The notes below the pieces were generated by a model. It saw only the letters and a program-made list of their open reading frames with translations, did no database searches and had not been told where the DNA came from. Shown here piece by piece: positions 27,049-36,034 of a stretch of 56,988 nucleotides of DNA (position 1 is the stretch's first letter; every line of letters starts with the position of its first letter). The DNA is from CAZSHX01 sp964606895 (GTDB lineage: Bacteria; Bacteroidota; Ignavibacteria; Kapaibacteriales; UBA2268): contig CAZSHX010000023.1 of assembly GCA_964606895.1 (NCBI GenBank), positions 1 to 56,988 of the forward strand. Reading direction: 5' to 3'. The position numbers were made by a program, and so were the translations under genes.

Positions 27049-27504
27049 ATGAAGAAGAATATATTTTTTTTATTGGTAATAAGTACCATACTATTTTCTG
27101 TTAATATAGTCGGTGCTGTTAATTTTAAAATTTCCGGGGAGGTTTTCAAGCTGGTTAAATCAAATCCGGCATCAAGAACAATGGTTTATATTAATGAAAA
27201 TCCTGATTCCTCAATGGAGAAGGTAAATCTCGAAGGTGCTAAAATTACGATTTATTATGGCTCTACATTTTTCCAGATGGATACAACAAAGCCCAAGATT
27301 CTTGAACCTATCATTAAAACTGATGTAAACGGATTATTTACTATTAATGGAAAGCTTGACACAAGCCAAACTAAAAAACTTGCAATTACTGTTGAAAAAG
27401 ATGGCTTTATCGGTTGTATGAGACCTTTTGATTTCGACCCGATTAAAAATGAATATAAAATTTATGTTTACATGATTGAAAAAATGGTTTTCAAGAAAAA
27501 ATAA
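27049..27504 (+). CDS. Exported protein of unknown function
   Basis: 151 aa with a signal peptide (MKKNIFFLLVISTILFSVNI, cleaved near GAV). The remainder reads like a small carboxypeptidase-regulatory or transthyretin-type beta domain: LEGAKITIYYG, then TDVNGLFTINGKLD and LAITVEKDGFIG. That fold assignment is by strand pattern only. A GGAG RBS lies upstream. Its TAA stop directly abuts the stop of the convergent ABC transporter gene. Confidence 0.7.
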   Translation: MKKNIFFLLVISTILFSVNIVGAVNFKISGEVFKLVKSNPASRTMVYINENPDSSMEKVNLEGAKITIYYGSTFFQMDTTKPKILEPIIKTDVNGLFTINGKLDTSQTKKLAITVEKDGFIGCMRPFDFDPIKNEYKIYVYMIEKMVFKKK

Positions 27505-29253
27505 TTACAGAGTTTCAAGTTCTTTTTCAAGTTGCTGTTTTGTATAGATTTCAGAATAATAACCTGTTTGTTTAATCAATTCTTCATGGGTTCCTGTCTC
27601 GGCAATTTTGCCTGATTCAAGAGTAATAATCCGGTTGCAGTCTTTAACTGTGTTGATTCTATGGGAAATAATAATGGTTGTTCTGCCCTTCATGAATTCT
27701 TTAAGATTTCTAAGGATTTTTTCTTCAGTTCCGGTATCAACAGATGAAAGTGCATCATCGAGAATGAGGATTTTCGGATTTTTGATTATTGCACGAGCAA
27801 TCGCAAGCCTTTGCTTTTGTCCGCCCGACAATGTGATGCCTCTTTCTCCGAGCATTGTTTCAAACCCTTCGGGAAACATTGCAATATCTTCATCAAGACA
27901 GGCAATTCTGCTTGCATTTTCAATTTCTGCCTGAGATGCAGAAGGTGCTCCAAATCTGATATTCTCGCTTATTGTCATCGAAAATAGGAAAGGATCCTGC
28001 GATACAGTGCCAATTGCCGAACGTAGAGTTACTATCGGAATTAACTTTATATCATGATTATCAATAAATATTTTTCCGCCATCGGCTTCAAACATCCTTG
28101 GGATTAGATTAATAAATGATGATTTCCCAGAACCGACCATGCCGACAATGCCCAGAGTTTCCCCTGAATGTATTTCAAGCGAAACTGAATCAAGGGATTT
28201 CGTTGTTGCACCACTGTATTGAAGAGAAACATTATCGAAAACAATTCTGCCTTCAAGTTCTTCAATCTCAAAATTTGTTTCTGAACTGTCACTGATATCA
28301 GGTACGGAATCAAATATTCTCCCGAGTCTGGCGGTTGATGCGGCGGCTCTTTGAACAAGATTGGTAACCCAGCCTATTGCCGCAACGGGCCATATCAATA
28401 AGTTAATATATATAAAGAATTGAGTTATATCGCCGTAAGTTGCTTTTCCCTTCAAAACCTGCCATCCGCCAAATCCCAGTACAAGAACCTGAGAGAGTCC
28501 GACAAGAATCATCAATGCCGGCATCATCAATGCCTGGATCCTTGCAAGCTTCATATTTTTTTGAAGATAATTCCTACTTTGTTCATCAAATATTTTGCTT
28601 TCATATTTTTCCCGATTATATGATTTGACAACTCGAATGCCTGAATATGCTTCCTGAGCCTGTGTTGTCAGCTGAGAGAATTGCTCCTGTACATTTTTAA
28701 AAGCAAAATGAATTTTCTTTCCTGTTTTGTAAGTCGCTATTGCAATTAGGGGTAATGGAATAAGAACTATCAAGGTCATCAGGCTGTTTAAACTTAGCAT
28801 GAAATAGAGAGCAAAGCAAAAAGTAGTAACTGTGTTTGCCGCATACATGATTGCCGGACCGAGAAATTCTCTTGCCGCAGAAATATCGTTTGTAGCCAAA
28901 GCCATCAGCGAACCAGTTGAATTTTTGTTAAAGAAATTCATTGACTGTTTTTCCACCGAATCCAGAAAACTTTTTCTTAAGTCGTATTCAATCAGCCTGG
29001 AGGCATCAATAATTGTTCTGCGGGTGAGATACATAAATATTCCGCTACCAACTGTCAGCAAAAGGATGTAGGAGATGGTCAAATAAATATCATCAATTCT
29101 GAAAGCAGGATTTTTGATTTGGTCAATACTGTTTCCAACCATTCTTGGAACGTATGTCGAGCAAATATTAGATATTGTTACAAAAAGCAACCCGAATAAT
29201 ATTCGGGTTCTGTATTTTTTTATATAAGGAAATAGTCTTTTTATTTCGTTCAT
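27505..29253 (-). CDS. ABC exporter, fused permease and ATPase
   Basis: 582 aa. Six membrane helices within the first 310 residues, then an ATPase domain with Walker A GMVGSGKSSFI (about residue 370), Q-loop SQDPFLFSM, signature LSGGQKQR, Walker B KILILDDALSSVD and switch histidine in IISHRIN. Length and layout are those of MsbA/multidrug-type half-transporters working as dimers. Substrate unknown. Single gene, convergent with zero spacing to the upstream exported protein. Confidence 0.93.
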   Translation of the reverse strand: MNEIKRLFPYIKKYRTRILFGLLFVTISNICSTYVPRMVGNSIDQIKNPAFRIDDIYLTISYILLLTVGSGIFMYLTRRTIIDASRLIEYDLRKSFLDSVEKQSMNFFNKNSTGSLMALATNDISAAREFLGPAIMYAANTVTTFCFALYFMLSLNSLMTLIVLIPLPLIAIATYKTGKKIHFAFKNVQEQFSQLTTQAQEAYSGIRVVKSYNREKYESKIFDEQSRNYLQKNMKLARIQALMMPALMILVGLSQVLVLGFGGWQVLKGKATYGDITQFFIYINLLIWPVAAIGWVTNLVQRAAASTARLGRIFDSVPDISDSSETNFEIEELEGRIVFDNVSLQYSGATTKSLDSVSLEIHSGETLGIVGMVGSGKSSFINLIPRMFEADGGKIFIDNHDIKLIPIVTLRSAIGTVSQDPFLFSMTISENIRFGAPSASQAEIENASRIACLDEDIAMFPEGFETMLGERGITLSGGQKQRLAIARAIIKNPKILILDDALSSVDTGTEEKILRNLKEFMKGRTTIIISHRINTVKDCNRIITLESGKIAETGTHEELIKQTGYYSEIYTKQQLEKELETL

Positions 29254-29388
29254 CGGGTATCAAAGTTAATCAATAATAATATCTTTTCAAACCAACTTGA
29301 CGAAACCTAATATTTTTATTGCTTTCGATAAAAATTTTGATTAAATTATTTTTTTATTTTACACTATTAGTCGTTTTGTTTTGTTGCT

Positions 29389-30513
29389 TTGAGAATTTTA
29401 CTTATAAATTGGCAGGATATCAAAAACCCACTTGGCGGTGGTGCTGAAGTCCACATGCATGAAATCTTCAAGAGAATTGTAAAGATGGGTCATGAAGTTA
29501 CCCTTTTGTGCTGTAAGTTCGATGGTGCACCTGCCCTGGAGTATGTTGATGGTATCAAAGTAATTCGGGTCGGCTCACGCGATACTTTCAATTTTCGTGT
29601 GAGCAATGAATACTGCAAGCTTCTTCAGGATGAGCTTTTCGATATAGTTATTGACGACATAAATAAAATTCCTTTCTATACTCCCATTTTTGTCCGCAAA
29701 CCGCTTTTGGCAATCAGTCATCATTTTTTTGGAAAAAGTATTTTCCGTGAAGCAGGATATGTTAAGGGTTCCTATGTTTATTTAGCCGAGAAAATGGTTG
29801 ACAGAGTTTACAAAAAAACTCCATTTGTAGTTGTCTCCCAAAGCACACTTGATGAATTTTTGAAGCGTGGATTTAACAAAAGCAATTTCTCAATCGTCCA
29901 GAATGCAATTACCCCCGAAGACTTCCCGATGAAAGTAATGCCAAAATATGATGTACCAACTGTTACATATTTTGGTAGATTAAAAAAATATAAAAGTGTG
30001 GACCATCTGTTCAGGGCATTTGCAATAGTTGCTGAAAAGATGCCTACTGCAGAACTTCATATTCTTGGCAAGGGAGATTTTATGCCCCAATTGAAAAAAC
30101 TCGCTGAAGAATTAAAAATTTCCGATAAAACTAAGTTCTTCGGATACATTACTGAAGAAGAAAAAATTATATATCTTGGTCTGTCCCATTGTGTTGTCAA
30201 TACTTCCATGAAGGAAGGGTGGGGGATAACCAACATCGAAGCCAATGCCTGCGGTACTCCGGTTGTATCGGCAGACGTACCGGGACTGCGAGACTCAATC
30301 AGCAACAACGTTTCCGGTTTGCTTTATGAATATGGAAATATTCTTCAGCTTGCCGAAAGAATTTCATCTGTCTTTTCATGCAAAGACCTGAGAAATCGCT
30401 TATCGGAAGGAGCTGTCAGCTGGGCAAAAACCTTTTCTTGGGACAAATCAGCCGTTCAGATGCTCGACCGCTGTAATGAAGTCGTAAGTTCCTTCAAAAG
30501 GAAATTGATTTAG
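29389..30513 (+). CDS. Glycosyltransferase family 4 protein
   Basis: 374 aa, apparently started by TTG at 29389: the family start (RILLINWQDIKNPLGGGAEV) begins right after it and no nearby ATG fits. GGGAEVHMHEIFKR is the N-terminal GT-B loop; TYFGRLKKYKSVDHLFRAF opens the donor domain; NTSMKEGWGITNIEANACGT with PVVSADVPGL contains the EGWG/E donor site. A GT4 retaining transferase for surface glycans; no RBS is obvious. Not in an operon with its neighbours. Confidence 0.88.
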   Translation: MRILLINWQDIKNPLGGGAEVHMHEIFKRIVKMGHEVTLLCCKFDGAPALEYVDGIKVIRVGSRDTFNFRVSNEYCKLLQDELFDIVIDDINKIPFYTPIFVRKPLLAISHHFFGKSIFREAGYVKGSYVYLAEKMVDRVYKKTPFVVVSQSTLDEFLKRGFNKSNFSIVQNAITPEDFPMKVMPKYDVPTVTYFGRLKKYKSVDHLFRAFAIVAEKMPTAELHILGKGDFMPQLKKLAEELKISDKTKFFGYITEEEKIIYLGLSHCVVNTSMKEGWGITNIEANACGTPVVSADVPGLRDSISNNVSGLLYEYGNILQLAERISSVFSCKDLRNRLSEGAVSWAKTFSWDKSAVQMLDRCNEVVSSFKRKLI

Positions 30514-30572
30514 ATAATCAACTTTTCGCCTAAAGGGTAAATTAAATTTGGTTATGGGTTCTTCATTTTCCC

Positions 30573-30702
30573 AGATTGCATCTTTTATTTTTTCGGAAAA
30601 AGATGCAATGCAATTTTCGCCTAAATCTTTGATATTAATTCAAATAAAGATTTTAGAGCCATTGCATCTTTAGATGCAAAAAGATGCAAAGATGCAATTT
30701 TT
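30573..30702 (+). repeat. Module A, copy 7
   Basis: Left arm GATTGCATCTTTTATT, a second inverted GATGCAATGCAATTTT, core TTTGATATTAATTCAAATAA and right arm GATGCAAAGATGCAATTTTT. Starts 60 bp after the glycosyltransferase. Confidence 0.75.
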
Positions 30703-30710
30703 GATATTTT

Positions 30711-30902
30711 TTCATTCTTCTGATTCCCAGCGGGAATCAATATTTGTAACAAATCGAACCCCAAAGATTTCTTAACCTCGTAGAGGTTAAAAATGAAAAA
30801 CTACGACAAATGTTCTTTCTACTATATGTTCTCTACGAGATAAAAATCCGTCGGGGTGTTTCGCGGTTACCACTATTTATTCGCTATGCGAAATGGGATT
30901 TC
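30711..30902 (+). repeat. Module B, copy 3
   Basis: Begins TCATTCTTCTGATTCCC like B2; contains GATTCCCAGCGGGAATC and TAACCTCGTAGAGGTTA palindromes, CGGGGTGTTTCGCGGTTACC and ATTCGCTATGCGAAAT. Lies between A7 and A8. Confidence 0.7.
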
Positions 30903-31054
30903 CTTCATTGCATCTTTGCATCATATATTTTTTTTTCGATAAAATGCAATTTAATTACAATCTAACCTATTGATATTATTTCAAATAACGGATTTTTACC
31001 TTTTGCATCTTTGGGCTGAAAATGATGCAAAAAGATGCAAAGATGCAATTTTTT
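30903..31054 (+). repeat. Module A, copy 8
   Basis: Left arm CATTGCATCTTTGCATC and a right arm with three GATGCAA words in series, one more than other copies, around the CCTATTGATATTATTTCAAA core. Confidence 0.8.
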
Positions 31055-31170
31055 ACTGCCATCTCCAAGAATGGTGAGGGTCAGGTTGACAAACTCTCAA
31101 TGAACGTTAACACAAGGAATAAACGAAAGTAATGATTGTTTATTGCTATGATAATGAAGTAAAAAATATT
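31055..31170 (+). repeat. Module C, copy 3
   Basis: ACTGCCATCTCCAAGAATGG, GGTTGACAAACTCTCAATGA and the tail TTTATTGCTATGATAATGAA. Beyond it lie an imperfect palindrome AGGTCAGGAG/CTCTTGACCT (31178-31201) and a hairpin CGGCGGGAG/CTCCTGCCG (near 31238). Confidence 0.65.
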
Positions 31171-31396
31171 TACATTAGGTCAGGAGCTACCTCTTGACCT
31201 CCATGATTGATTGAAAATTATTATAGCAAGTTGAAAACGGCGGGAGGGAACTCCTGCCGAGAGAAAAATTTACGAACCTAATGAGAAATGAGAATTAAAA
31301 TTCACCATTAAAATCAATGATGATGCTTTTAGATTTTTTTATTTAATGTTTTTTATTATTTTTGTTCTTTATAAAATTTTCCATAAAGAGGTATTA

Positions 31397-31615
31397 ATGT
31401 TGACACTACTGTATTCCGAAATAACCGAAGCAGTTCAGTCCCTGAAATATGAAGACAAAGTTGAGCTTAAAGAGCTTTTGAATCACTATCTGATTGAGGA
31501 ACGAAGGGAATATATTTACAGGAATTTTCAGAAAAGCAAAAAGGAAGTTTCATCTGGAAAAGTAAAATATTATAAATCATCAGATGAATTAAGGAAAGCC
31601 TTGGAAAATGATTGA
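31397..31615 (+). CDS. Putative type II antitoxin
   Basis: 72 aa from the ATG at 31397, which has an AAAGAGG RBS; an upstream frame extension is only hydrophobic leader-like sequence. It reads MLTLLYSEITEAVQSLKYED with a charged helical C-terminus (SSDELRKALEND). It overlaps the toxin start by 8 bp. Small helical antitoxins of this kind usually precede RelE/ParE toxins, bind the toxin with the C-terminal part and may repress the operon. The DNA-binding family is not clear. Confidence 0.75.
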   Translation: MLTLLYSEITEAVQSLKYEDKVELKELLNHYLIEERREYIYRNFQKSKKEVSSGKVKYYKSSDELRKALEND

Positions 31616-31877
31616 AATAGGTTATTCAACATCTTTTAGAAAAGCTTTAAAAAAAATATTAAAATATTCACCCGAAATTGAAGAAAAATTTTGGGAGAAA
31701 ATTAATATTTTCTATAACAATCCATTCGATAACCAATTAAAAACTCACAAACTCTCAGGCAAACTAAAAAATCTTTGGAGTTTTTCTATTGACTTTTCCA
31801 TTAGAATCATTTTTACATTTGAAAGCAAGGAAATCATTGCATTCATAGATATTGGGACACACGAAGATGTTTATTAA
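31608..31877 (+). CDS. RelE/ParE-superfamily toxin
   Basis: 89 aa. Start MIEIGYSTSFRKALKKILKY, middle NPFDNQLKTHKLSGKLKNLW and end SFSIDFSIRIIFTFE then FIDIGTHEDVY: the layout of RelE/YafQ-type mRNA interferases, with the HKLSGKLKxLWSF signature and conserved arginine in SIRIIF. It probably cleaves mRNA on the ribosome unless bound by the antitoxin. Which subfamily (YafQ, RelE, HigB) is uncertain. Confidence 0.82.
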   Translation: MIEIGYSTSFRKALKKILKYSPEIEEKFWEKINIFYNNPFDNQLKTHKLSGKLKNLWSFSIDFSIRIIFTFESKEIIAFIDIGTHEDVY

Positions 31878-31939
31878 TTTTATGAGTTTTTATATTAATA
31901 CTTAAACCCTAGGTTCTTCTTCCTACTCTCCCCTTTCCC

Positions 31940-32635
31940 CTATTTAAACAACTCTTCTTGTTTTCTGGCACTTTCGGCTCTTCGTCTAAGCTCTTTGATG
32001 TTTGCAACAAGGTCGCCGTTGAACAATGCTGAACCGGAAACCAGCATCGAAGCACCGGCTTTAACAATATCTTGAACATTTTCTTTGTTAACCCCGCCGT
32101 CAACTTCAATCGGTATGTGCTCAAGTCCATTATTAATAAGAAAATTTCGCAGAGTTTCAGCTCTTTTTAAAAATGTAGGAATGAATTTCTGACCGCCGAA
32201 TCCCGGGTCAACTGACATCAGGAGTATGTAATCGCAATGCTCGGCAGAATCAAATGCAAAATTCAATGGAGTAGCCGGATTGAGTGCCAACCCGGCTTTG
32301 ATTCCATAAGATTTAATGATGCTCAAAGTTCTGTGAAGGTGGATTAGTCCCTCCACATGAATAGAAATGTAATCCGCTCCTGCTTTAACAAATTCAGGGA
32401 TATACTTGCCCGGGTCTGAAATCATAAGATGGCATGCAATAGGAATTTTCGTCAATGGTCGGATAGCTTCAACGACAATGGGACCAATCGTAAGATTCGG
32501 AACAAAAATACCGTCCATCACATCAACATGAATAATATCGGCACCACCTGCATCGCATTTTGCAATGTCAGCCGCAAGGTTGGTAAAATCTGCAGAAAGC
32601 AGTGACGGGGCTATTTGTATGTCATGAACAATCAT
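31940..32635 (-). CDS. rpe: Ribulose-phosphate 3-epimerase
   Basis: 231 aa, TIM barrel. Signatures: IAPSLLSADFTNL, IHVDVMDGIFVPNLTIGP (metal-binding His and catalytic Asp), CHLMISDP, MSVDPGFGGQKFIP and EVDGGVNKEN (second catalytic Asp and phosphate site). It interconverts ribulose 5-phosphate and xylulose 5-phosphate in the pentose phosphate pathway. It lies 41 bp downstream of the Lon-like protease gene on the same strand. Confidence 0.95.
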   Translation of the reverse strand: MIVHDIQIAPSLLSADFTNLAADIAKCDAGGADIIHVDVMDGIFVPNLTIGPIVVEAIRPLTKIPIACHLMISDPGKYIPEFVKAGADYISIHVEGLIHLHRTLSIIKSYGIKAGLALNPATPLNFAFDSAEHCDYILLMSVDPGFGGQKFIPTFLKRAETLRNFLINNGLEHIPIEVDGGVNKENVQDIVKAGASMLVSGSALFNGDLVANIKELRRRAESARKQEELFK

Positions 32636-32676
32636 TATTTTCTCGTAATGTATTTTTAATTAGTCAAATGAAAATT

Positions 32677-35157
32677 TCATTTTAATTTATTTGATTTTTT
32701 CTTAGACGTTTTTTTCGCTGTTTTATCTTTTCCTTTAATTGCAATCCGCAATTCTTCAAGTCTGTCTTCGACTTTTCTGAAAACTGAATCTTTAGGATAC
32801 TTGCCTGATTTGTTTCTCTCGCCGCCCTGTAAATTCATTAAAAGTTCAAAACCTTCTTCAATTTTTGCAATAGAATAAATGTGAAAATTTCCATTCCTTA
32901 CTTCCTGAACTATTTCTTCATTAAGCATCAGGTCCTTTACATTCTGGAAGGGAATAACAACTCCATGCTTTCGGTTGAATCCTCTTTCGCGGCAAATTTC
33001 AAAGAATCCTGTAATCTTTTCATTAACTCCACCTATCGGCTGTATGTCCCCTTTTTGGTTGACAGAGCCCGTTATTGCAAGATACTGATTTATTGGCACT
33101 TTGGAAAGAGCTGACATGAGAACAAATATTTCAGCGGCTGAAGCACTATCTCCGTCAATTCCGCCGTAGGACTGCTCAAAAGCTAAAGAAGCCGTAAGAT
33201 TCAATGGTTTATCCTGTGCGAATTTCTCGCGGATAAATGCTGAAATAATAAATACTCCCTTGCTGTGAATAGCTCCGCTCATCTCTACTTCACGCTCAAT
33301 ATTGATAATACCCGATGTTCCGGCACTTACGGAAGCAGTAATTCTTGCGGGTTTGCCGAATGACATCAGTCCGTCATCCAGAATTGTCAATCCGTTAATC
33401 TGACCGACTCTTTCGCCTTCGGTATCAATCAGCATCACACCATCAAGGATATAACTTTTCAGCTTGTCATCGAGCATATCGTTGCGGTGCCGTCTCATTT
33501 CAATAGCCTTATTCACATCTTCGCGGTTAATGAACTGCCTTGATGAATTGCGGTCGTAAAATGCAGCTTCCCTGATGAGGTCGGCAACATCCGAAAATTT
33601 CAAAGTAATTTTTTTCTGAGAGCCCGCTTTTTCGACTGCCCATTCAATTATTGCCGCGGCTCCGTCAGTTGTGCAATGAGGCAACTGTTCGCTTTCGCAG
33701 ATTTTGGAAATGAATTTCGTATAATTTTCAAGCATTTCTGCGGTCAGATTTGTTTCGTAATCGAATTGTGCGTTGACCTTGAATATTTTCTTAAAGCCCT
33801 TTTCGTATTCGAAAAGAAGTTTATAAAGAGTAATACCGCCGATAATTACAACTTTAACATTGACATCAATTGACTCAGGTTTCATGTGAAGTTGAGAAAG
33901 CTGAAAGAAAGATTCGTAAGGTTGAATTTCAAGTTTATCATAAAGCAAAACTCTCTTCAAAGCCTGCCAAACGCCTTGTTCAACAAATAAGTCATCTGCA
34001 TTCACAATCAAAAATCCCTGGTCGGCTTTTAGAATTGCTCCTGCTTTGATTTTCGAGAAGTCGGTTACCCAAAATCCTCTGCTGTCGTAGGTTCGTTCAA
34101 TTGAACCAAACAGATTTGTGTATGATGGATTTGTTTCTATTACTATAGGTGCAGACTGAGTTTCGGAATTATCGAGTATAACATTAACTGAAAATAAAGC
34201 AAATTTATCTGTAACAGTAGCATCGGCATCTGTTGTGGATTGTTTTAACGGCGAAGGATGAGTCTGGTCAGGTGCAAATATTCCGATATTTTCAAGAGCA
34301 TATTTTTTAACATCATCAATGTATAAATCAACTTTTTCATCAGCAAATTTAGTCTTAATCTCATCTAACAAGGAATGAATAATAACCGCCGCAGAAGCCT
34401 GGTCGTTGTCGTCGAGAGCTTTTTTGAATTCCTGCATCAGTTTCATGCCCTGTCTGGCTAAATCGAACAGCTCATTATGAAACTTCTGAAACAAATCGTT
34501 CAGTTCATCAGCTTTTTTGGATTCAATCTTTCCCTGAGCAATCAGTTCGGGAAGAGTTTCAATCGAAACAGCTTCGCCGTCAATCAAAGGAAAAACTTCT
34601 GGAGTGTTGATTCCCTGGTCATTTTCAAATTGACCGCGAACAAATCCGAAAGGAAGGATTTTCGCATCAAAATCATGGAGAATTTGCCTTTCCTTATTCT
34701 GATATTCGTCAACTATTGTTTTTCTTGTGCTCTGAAAAGCTTCTTCCTCGAATAATTTGGGAATTCGATTTCTTAAATACGTTACTGCATCGTTCATCAA
34801 TTTTTCGAGTTCCTTGCCTCGCCCTGCTTCAAGTTTGAGCAACACCGGAAAATCCTGATTTGAAAAATTATTGACATAGCAGTAATCGAAAACAATCGGC
34901 TTACTTGTTGATACTTCTTTTAAAATCGCTGACACAGTCGAAAGTCTTCCTGTACCCGAAAGACCTGATACAAAAATATTATATCCTTTCGATTTCAGTT
35001 CAGCCCCAATCCGCAGTGCTTCAATTGCCCTGTTCTGACCAACTATTGCGTCCAACGGAGACAGCTCTTTGGTCGTTTCAAACTTAAAACCCGTTTCGGG
35101 ACATATCCATCTAATCTGTTCCGGAAGGAGCTCCTTAAAAGAAGTTTTTTCGTTCAT
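32677..35157 (-). CDS. Lon-like (COG1067-type) ATP-dependent protease
   Basis: 826 aa. The N-terminal AAA part has GLSGTGRLSTVSAIL (about residue 65), a P-loop with Arg in the Lys position, which I recall in some members of this group, then a long helical insert (residues 150-300). The C-terminal S16 protease domain has the serine in GIDGDSASAAEIFVLMSALS and the lysine in GGVNEKITGFFEI. The tail is Lys-rich (KTAKKTSKKKSNKLK). Closer to YcbZ-type than to classical LonA. Degrades damaged or unfolded proteins in the cytosol; the altered P-loop leaves the ATP requirement open. Confidence 0.87.
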   Translation of the reverse strand: MNEKTSFKELLPEQIRWICPETGFKFETTKELSPLDAIVGQNRAIEALRIGAELKSKGYNIFVSGLSGTGRLSTVSAILKEVSTSKPIVFDYCYVNNFSNQDFPVLLKLEAGRGKELEKLMNDAVTYLRNRIPKLFEEEAFQSTRKTIVDEYQNKERQILHDFDAKILPFGFVRGQFENDQGINTPEVFPLIDGEAVSIETLPELIAQGKIESKKADELNDLFQKFHNELFDLARQGMKLMQEFKKALDDNDQASAAVIIHSLLDEIKTKFADEKVDLYIDDVKKYALENIGIFAPDQTHPSPLKQSTTDADATVTDKFALFSVNVILDNSETQSAPIVIETNPSYTNLFGSIERTYDSRGFWVTDFSKIKAGAILKADQGFLIVNADDLFVEQGVWQALKRVLLYDKLEIQPYESFFQLSQLHMKPESIDVNVKVVIIGGITLYKLLFEYEKGFKKIFKVNAQFDYETNLTAEMLENYTKFISKICESEQLPHCTTDGAAAIIEWAVEKAGSQKKITLKFSDVADLIREAAFYDRNSSRQFINREDVNKAIEMRRHRNDMLDDKLKSYILDGVMLIDTEGERVGQINGLTILDDGLMSFGKPARITASVSAGTSGIINIEREVEMSGAIHSKGVFIISAFIREKFAQDKPLNLTASLAFEQSYGGIDGDSASAAEIFVLMSALSKVPINQYLAITGSVNQKGDIQPIGGVNEKITGFFEICRERGFNRKHGVVIPFQNVKDLMLNEEIVQEVRNGNFHIYSIAKIEEGFELLMNLQGGERNKSGKYPKDSVFRKVEDRLEELRIAIKGKDKTAKKTSKKKSNKLK

Positions 35158-35237
35158 ATTTCTCTCGTTTTCAAGTTTAAGAATTTTAATTATTCAAAAC
35201 TATTATATATTCGTTAATCTATCAAAATTTTTTTTAA

Positions 35238-35259
35238 TTTAGTATTCTTTTTTACTAAA
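35238..35259. promoter_or_regulatory. Candidate operator before umuD
   Basis: TTTAGTA (35238-35244) and TACTAAA (35253-35259) are perfect inverted 7-mers 8 bp apart, 15 bp upstream of the umuD ATG. Position and symmetry would suit an SOS repressor site, but the sequence does not match a LexA box I can name. Confidence 0.35.
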
Positions 35260-35274
35260 AAATGGCAAAATGAA

Positions 35275-35778
35275 ATGAAAAAAGACATAACAACATCGAA
35301 AAGCGATAAAAATGAAGCGGATATTCTGAAAATGGTTCAACTTGATGCAACCCGTGTTGAAGAGATTTTTGTTCCGGGGAAATCTCTTCTTCAAACTTAC
35401 CCACTGTTTCTCGAATCGGTTTCAGCGGGATTTCCTTCCCCTGCCGATGACTATATGCAGGCACAGCTCGATTTAAATGAGTTTATAATCAAGCATCCAG
35501 CGGCAACTTTCTTTGTCCGCGTAAAAGGAGACTCAATGAACGAAGCCGGAATTTTTTCTGGTGATGTACTGGTAGTGGACAAGGCTTTGAATGCCAAATC
35601 GGATAATATTGTTATTGCCGTAATTGACGGTGATTTGCTTGTTAAACGGCTTCAGATGAAGCAGAATCAGGTTTACCTTGTAGCAGAAAACCCCACTTAC
35701 AAACCAATCAAAATCACACCCGAAATGAATTTTGAGGTTTGGGGAGTTGTAACAACCGTAATTCATAAATTGATTTAA
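35275..35778 (+). CDS. umuD: UmuD-like autoproteolytic SOS protein
   Basis: 167 aa. The self-cleavage site is SVSAGFPSPADDY (Ala51-Gly52), the nucleophile is Ser87 in VKGDSMNEAGI and the lysine is Lys124 in GDLLVKRL. Spacings of 35 (Gly to Ser) and 37 (Ser to Lys) equal those of E. coli UmuD. The N-terminal tail is about 27 residues longer than in E. coli but has no helix-turn-helix, so LexA is excluded. UmuD' normally joins UmuC to form the error-prone polymerase V after DNA damage. No umuC is in the window. It is divergent from the Lon-like protease, the protease class that degrades UmuD. Confidence 0.88.
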   Translation: MKKDITTSKSDKNEADILKMVQLDATRVEEIFVPGKSLLQTYPLFLESVSAGFPSPADDYMQAQLDLNEFIIKHPAATFFVRVKGDSMNEAGIFSGDVLVVDKALNAKSDNIVIAVIDGDLLVKRLQMKQNQVYLVAENPTYKPIKITPEMNFEVWGVVTTVIHKLI

Positions 35779-35780
35779 GA

Positions 35781-35946
35781 GTTTAGTTGCTTAGGTGGTT
35801 AGATGTTTAGTTGTTTGAAGAGATGAAGAGAAGAAAATCCCCCTAACCCCCTTTTTCAAAGGGGGAAAAGGAAAATTCCCCTCTTGAGGGGTGGACTCTT
35901 CAAGAGTTTAGGTGATGAGTTGGTGAGGCGGTTAGTTGTTTGAAGA
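35781..35946 (+). repeat. Octamer-block element, copy 2
   Basis: Begins two bases after the umuD stop. Five 8-bp units close to GTTTAGNT and ending GTTTGAAG, then a core with CCCCCTT/AAGGGGG and CCCCTC/GAGGGG pairings and CTCTTCAAGAG, then a second block of five units ending GTTTGAAG. Same plan as 24042-24222 in opposite orientation. Confidence 0.75.
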
Positions 35947-35986
35947 GTTTAAGATAAGAAATACCACTAACCCCATTTTCTCTCTC

Positions 35987-36010
35987 GTTCCCAAGCTCCC
36001 GCTTGGGAAC
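35987..36010. repeat. 24-bp perfect palindrome
   Basis: GTTCCCAAGC, a 4-base loop, GCTTGGGAAC. It resembles a palindrome seen dispersed in many bacterial genomes. In the plus frame it reads VPKLPLGN, which falsely lengthens the downstream open frame. Confidence 0.7.
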
Positions 36011-36034
36011 TTAAGGTCTATAATTTTTCGAAAT

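Noticed and set aside
35275..35778. LexA
   Set aside because: No N-terminal helix-turn-helix; length before the cleavage site and Gly-Ser-Lys spacings fit UmuD.
35936..36034. Upstream extension of the Rhs-tip frame
   Set aside because: Starts from a TTG in the octamer block and passes through the GTTCCCAAGC palindrome; coding character appears only further downstream.
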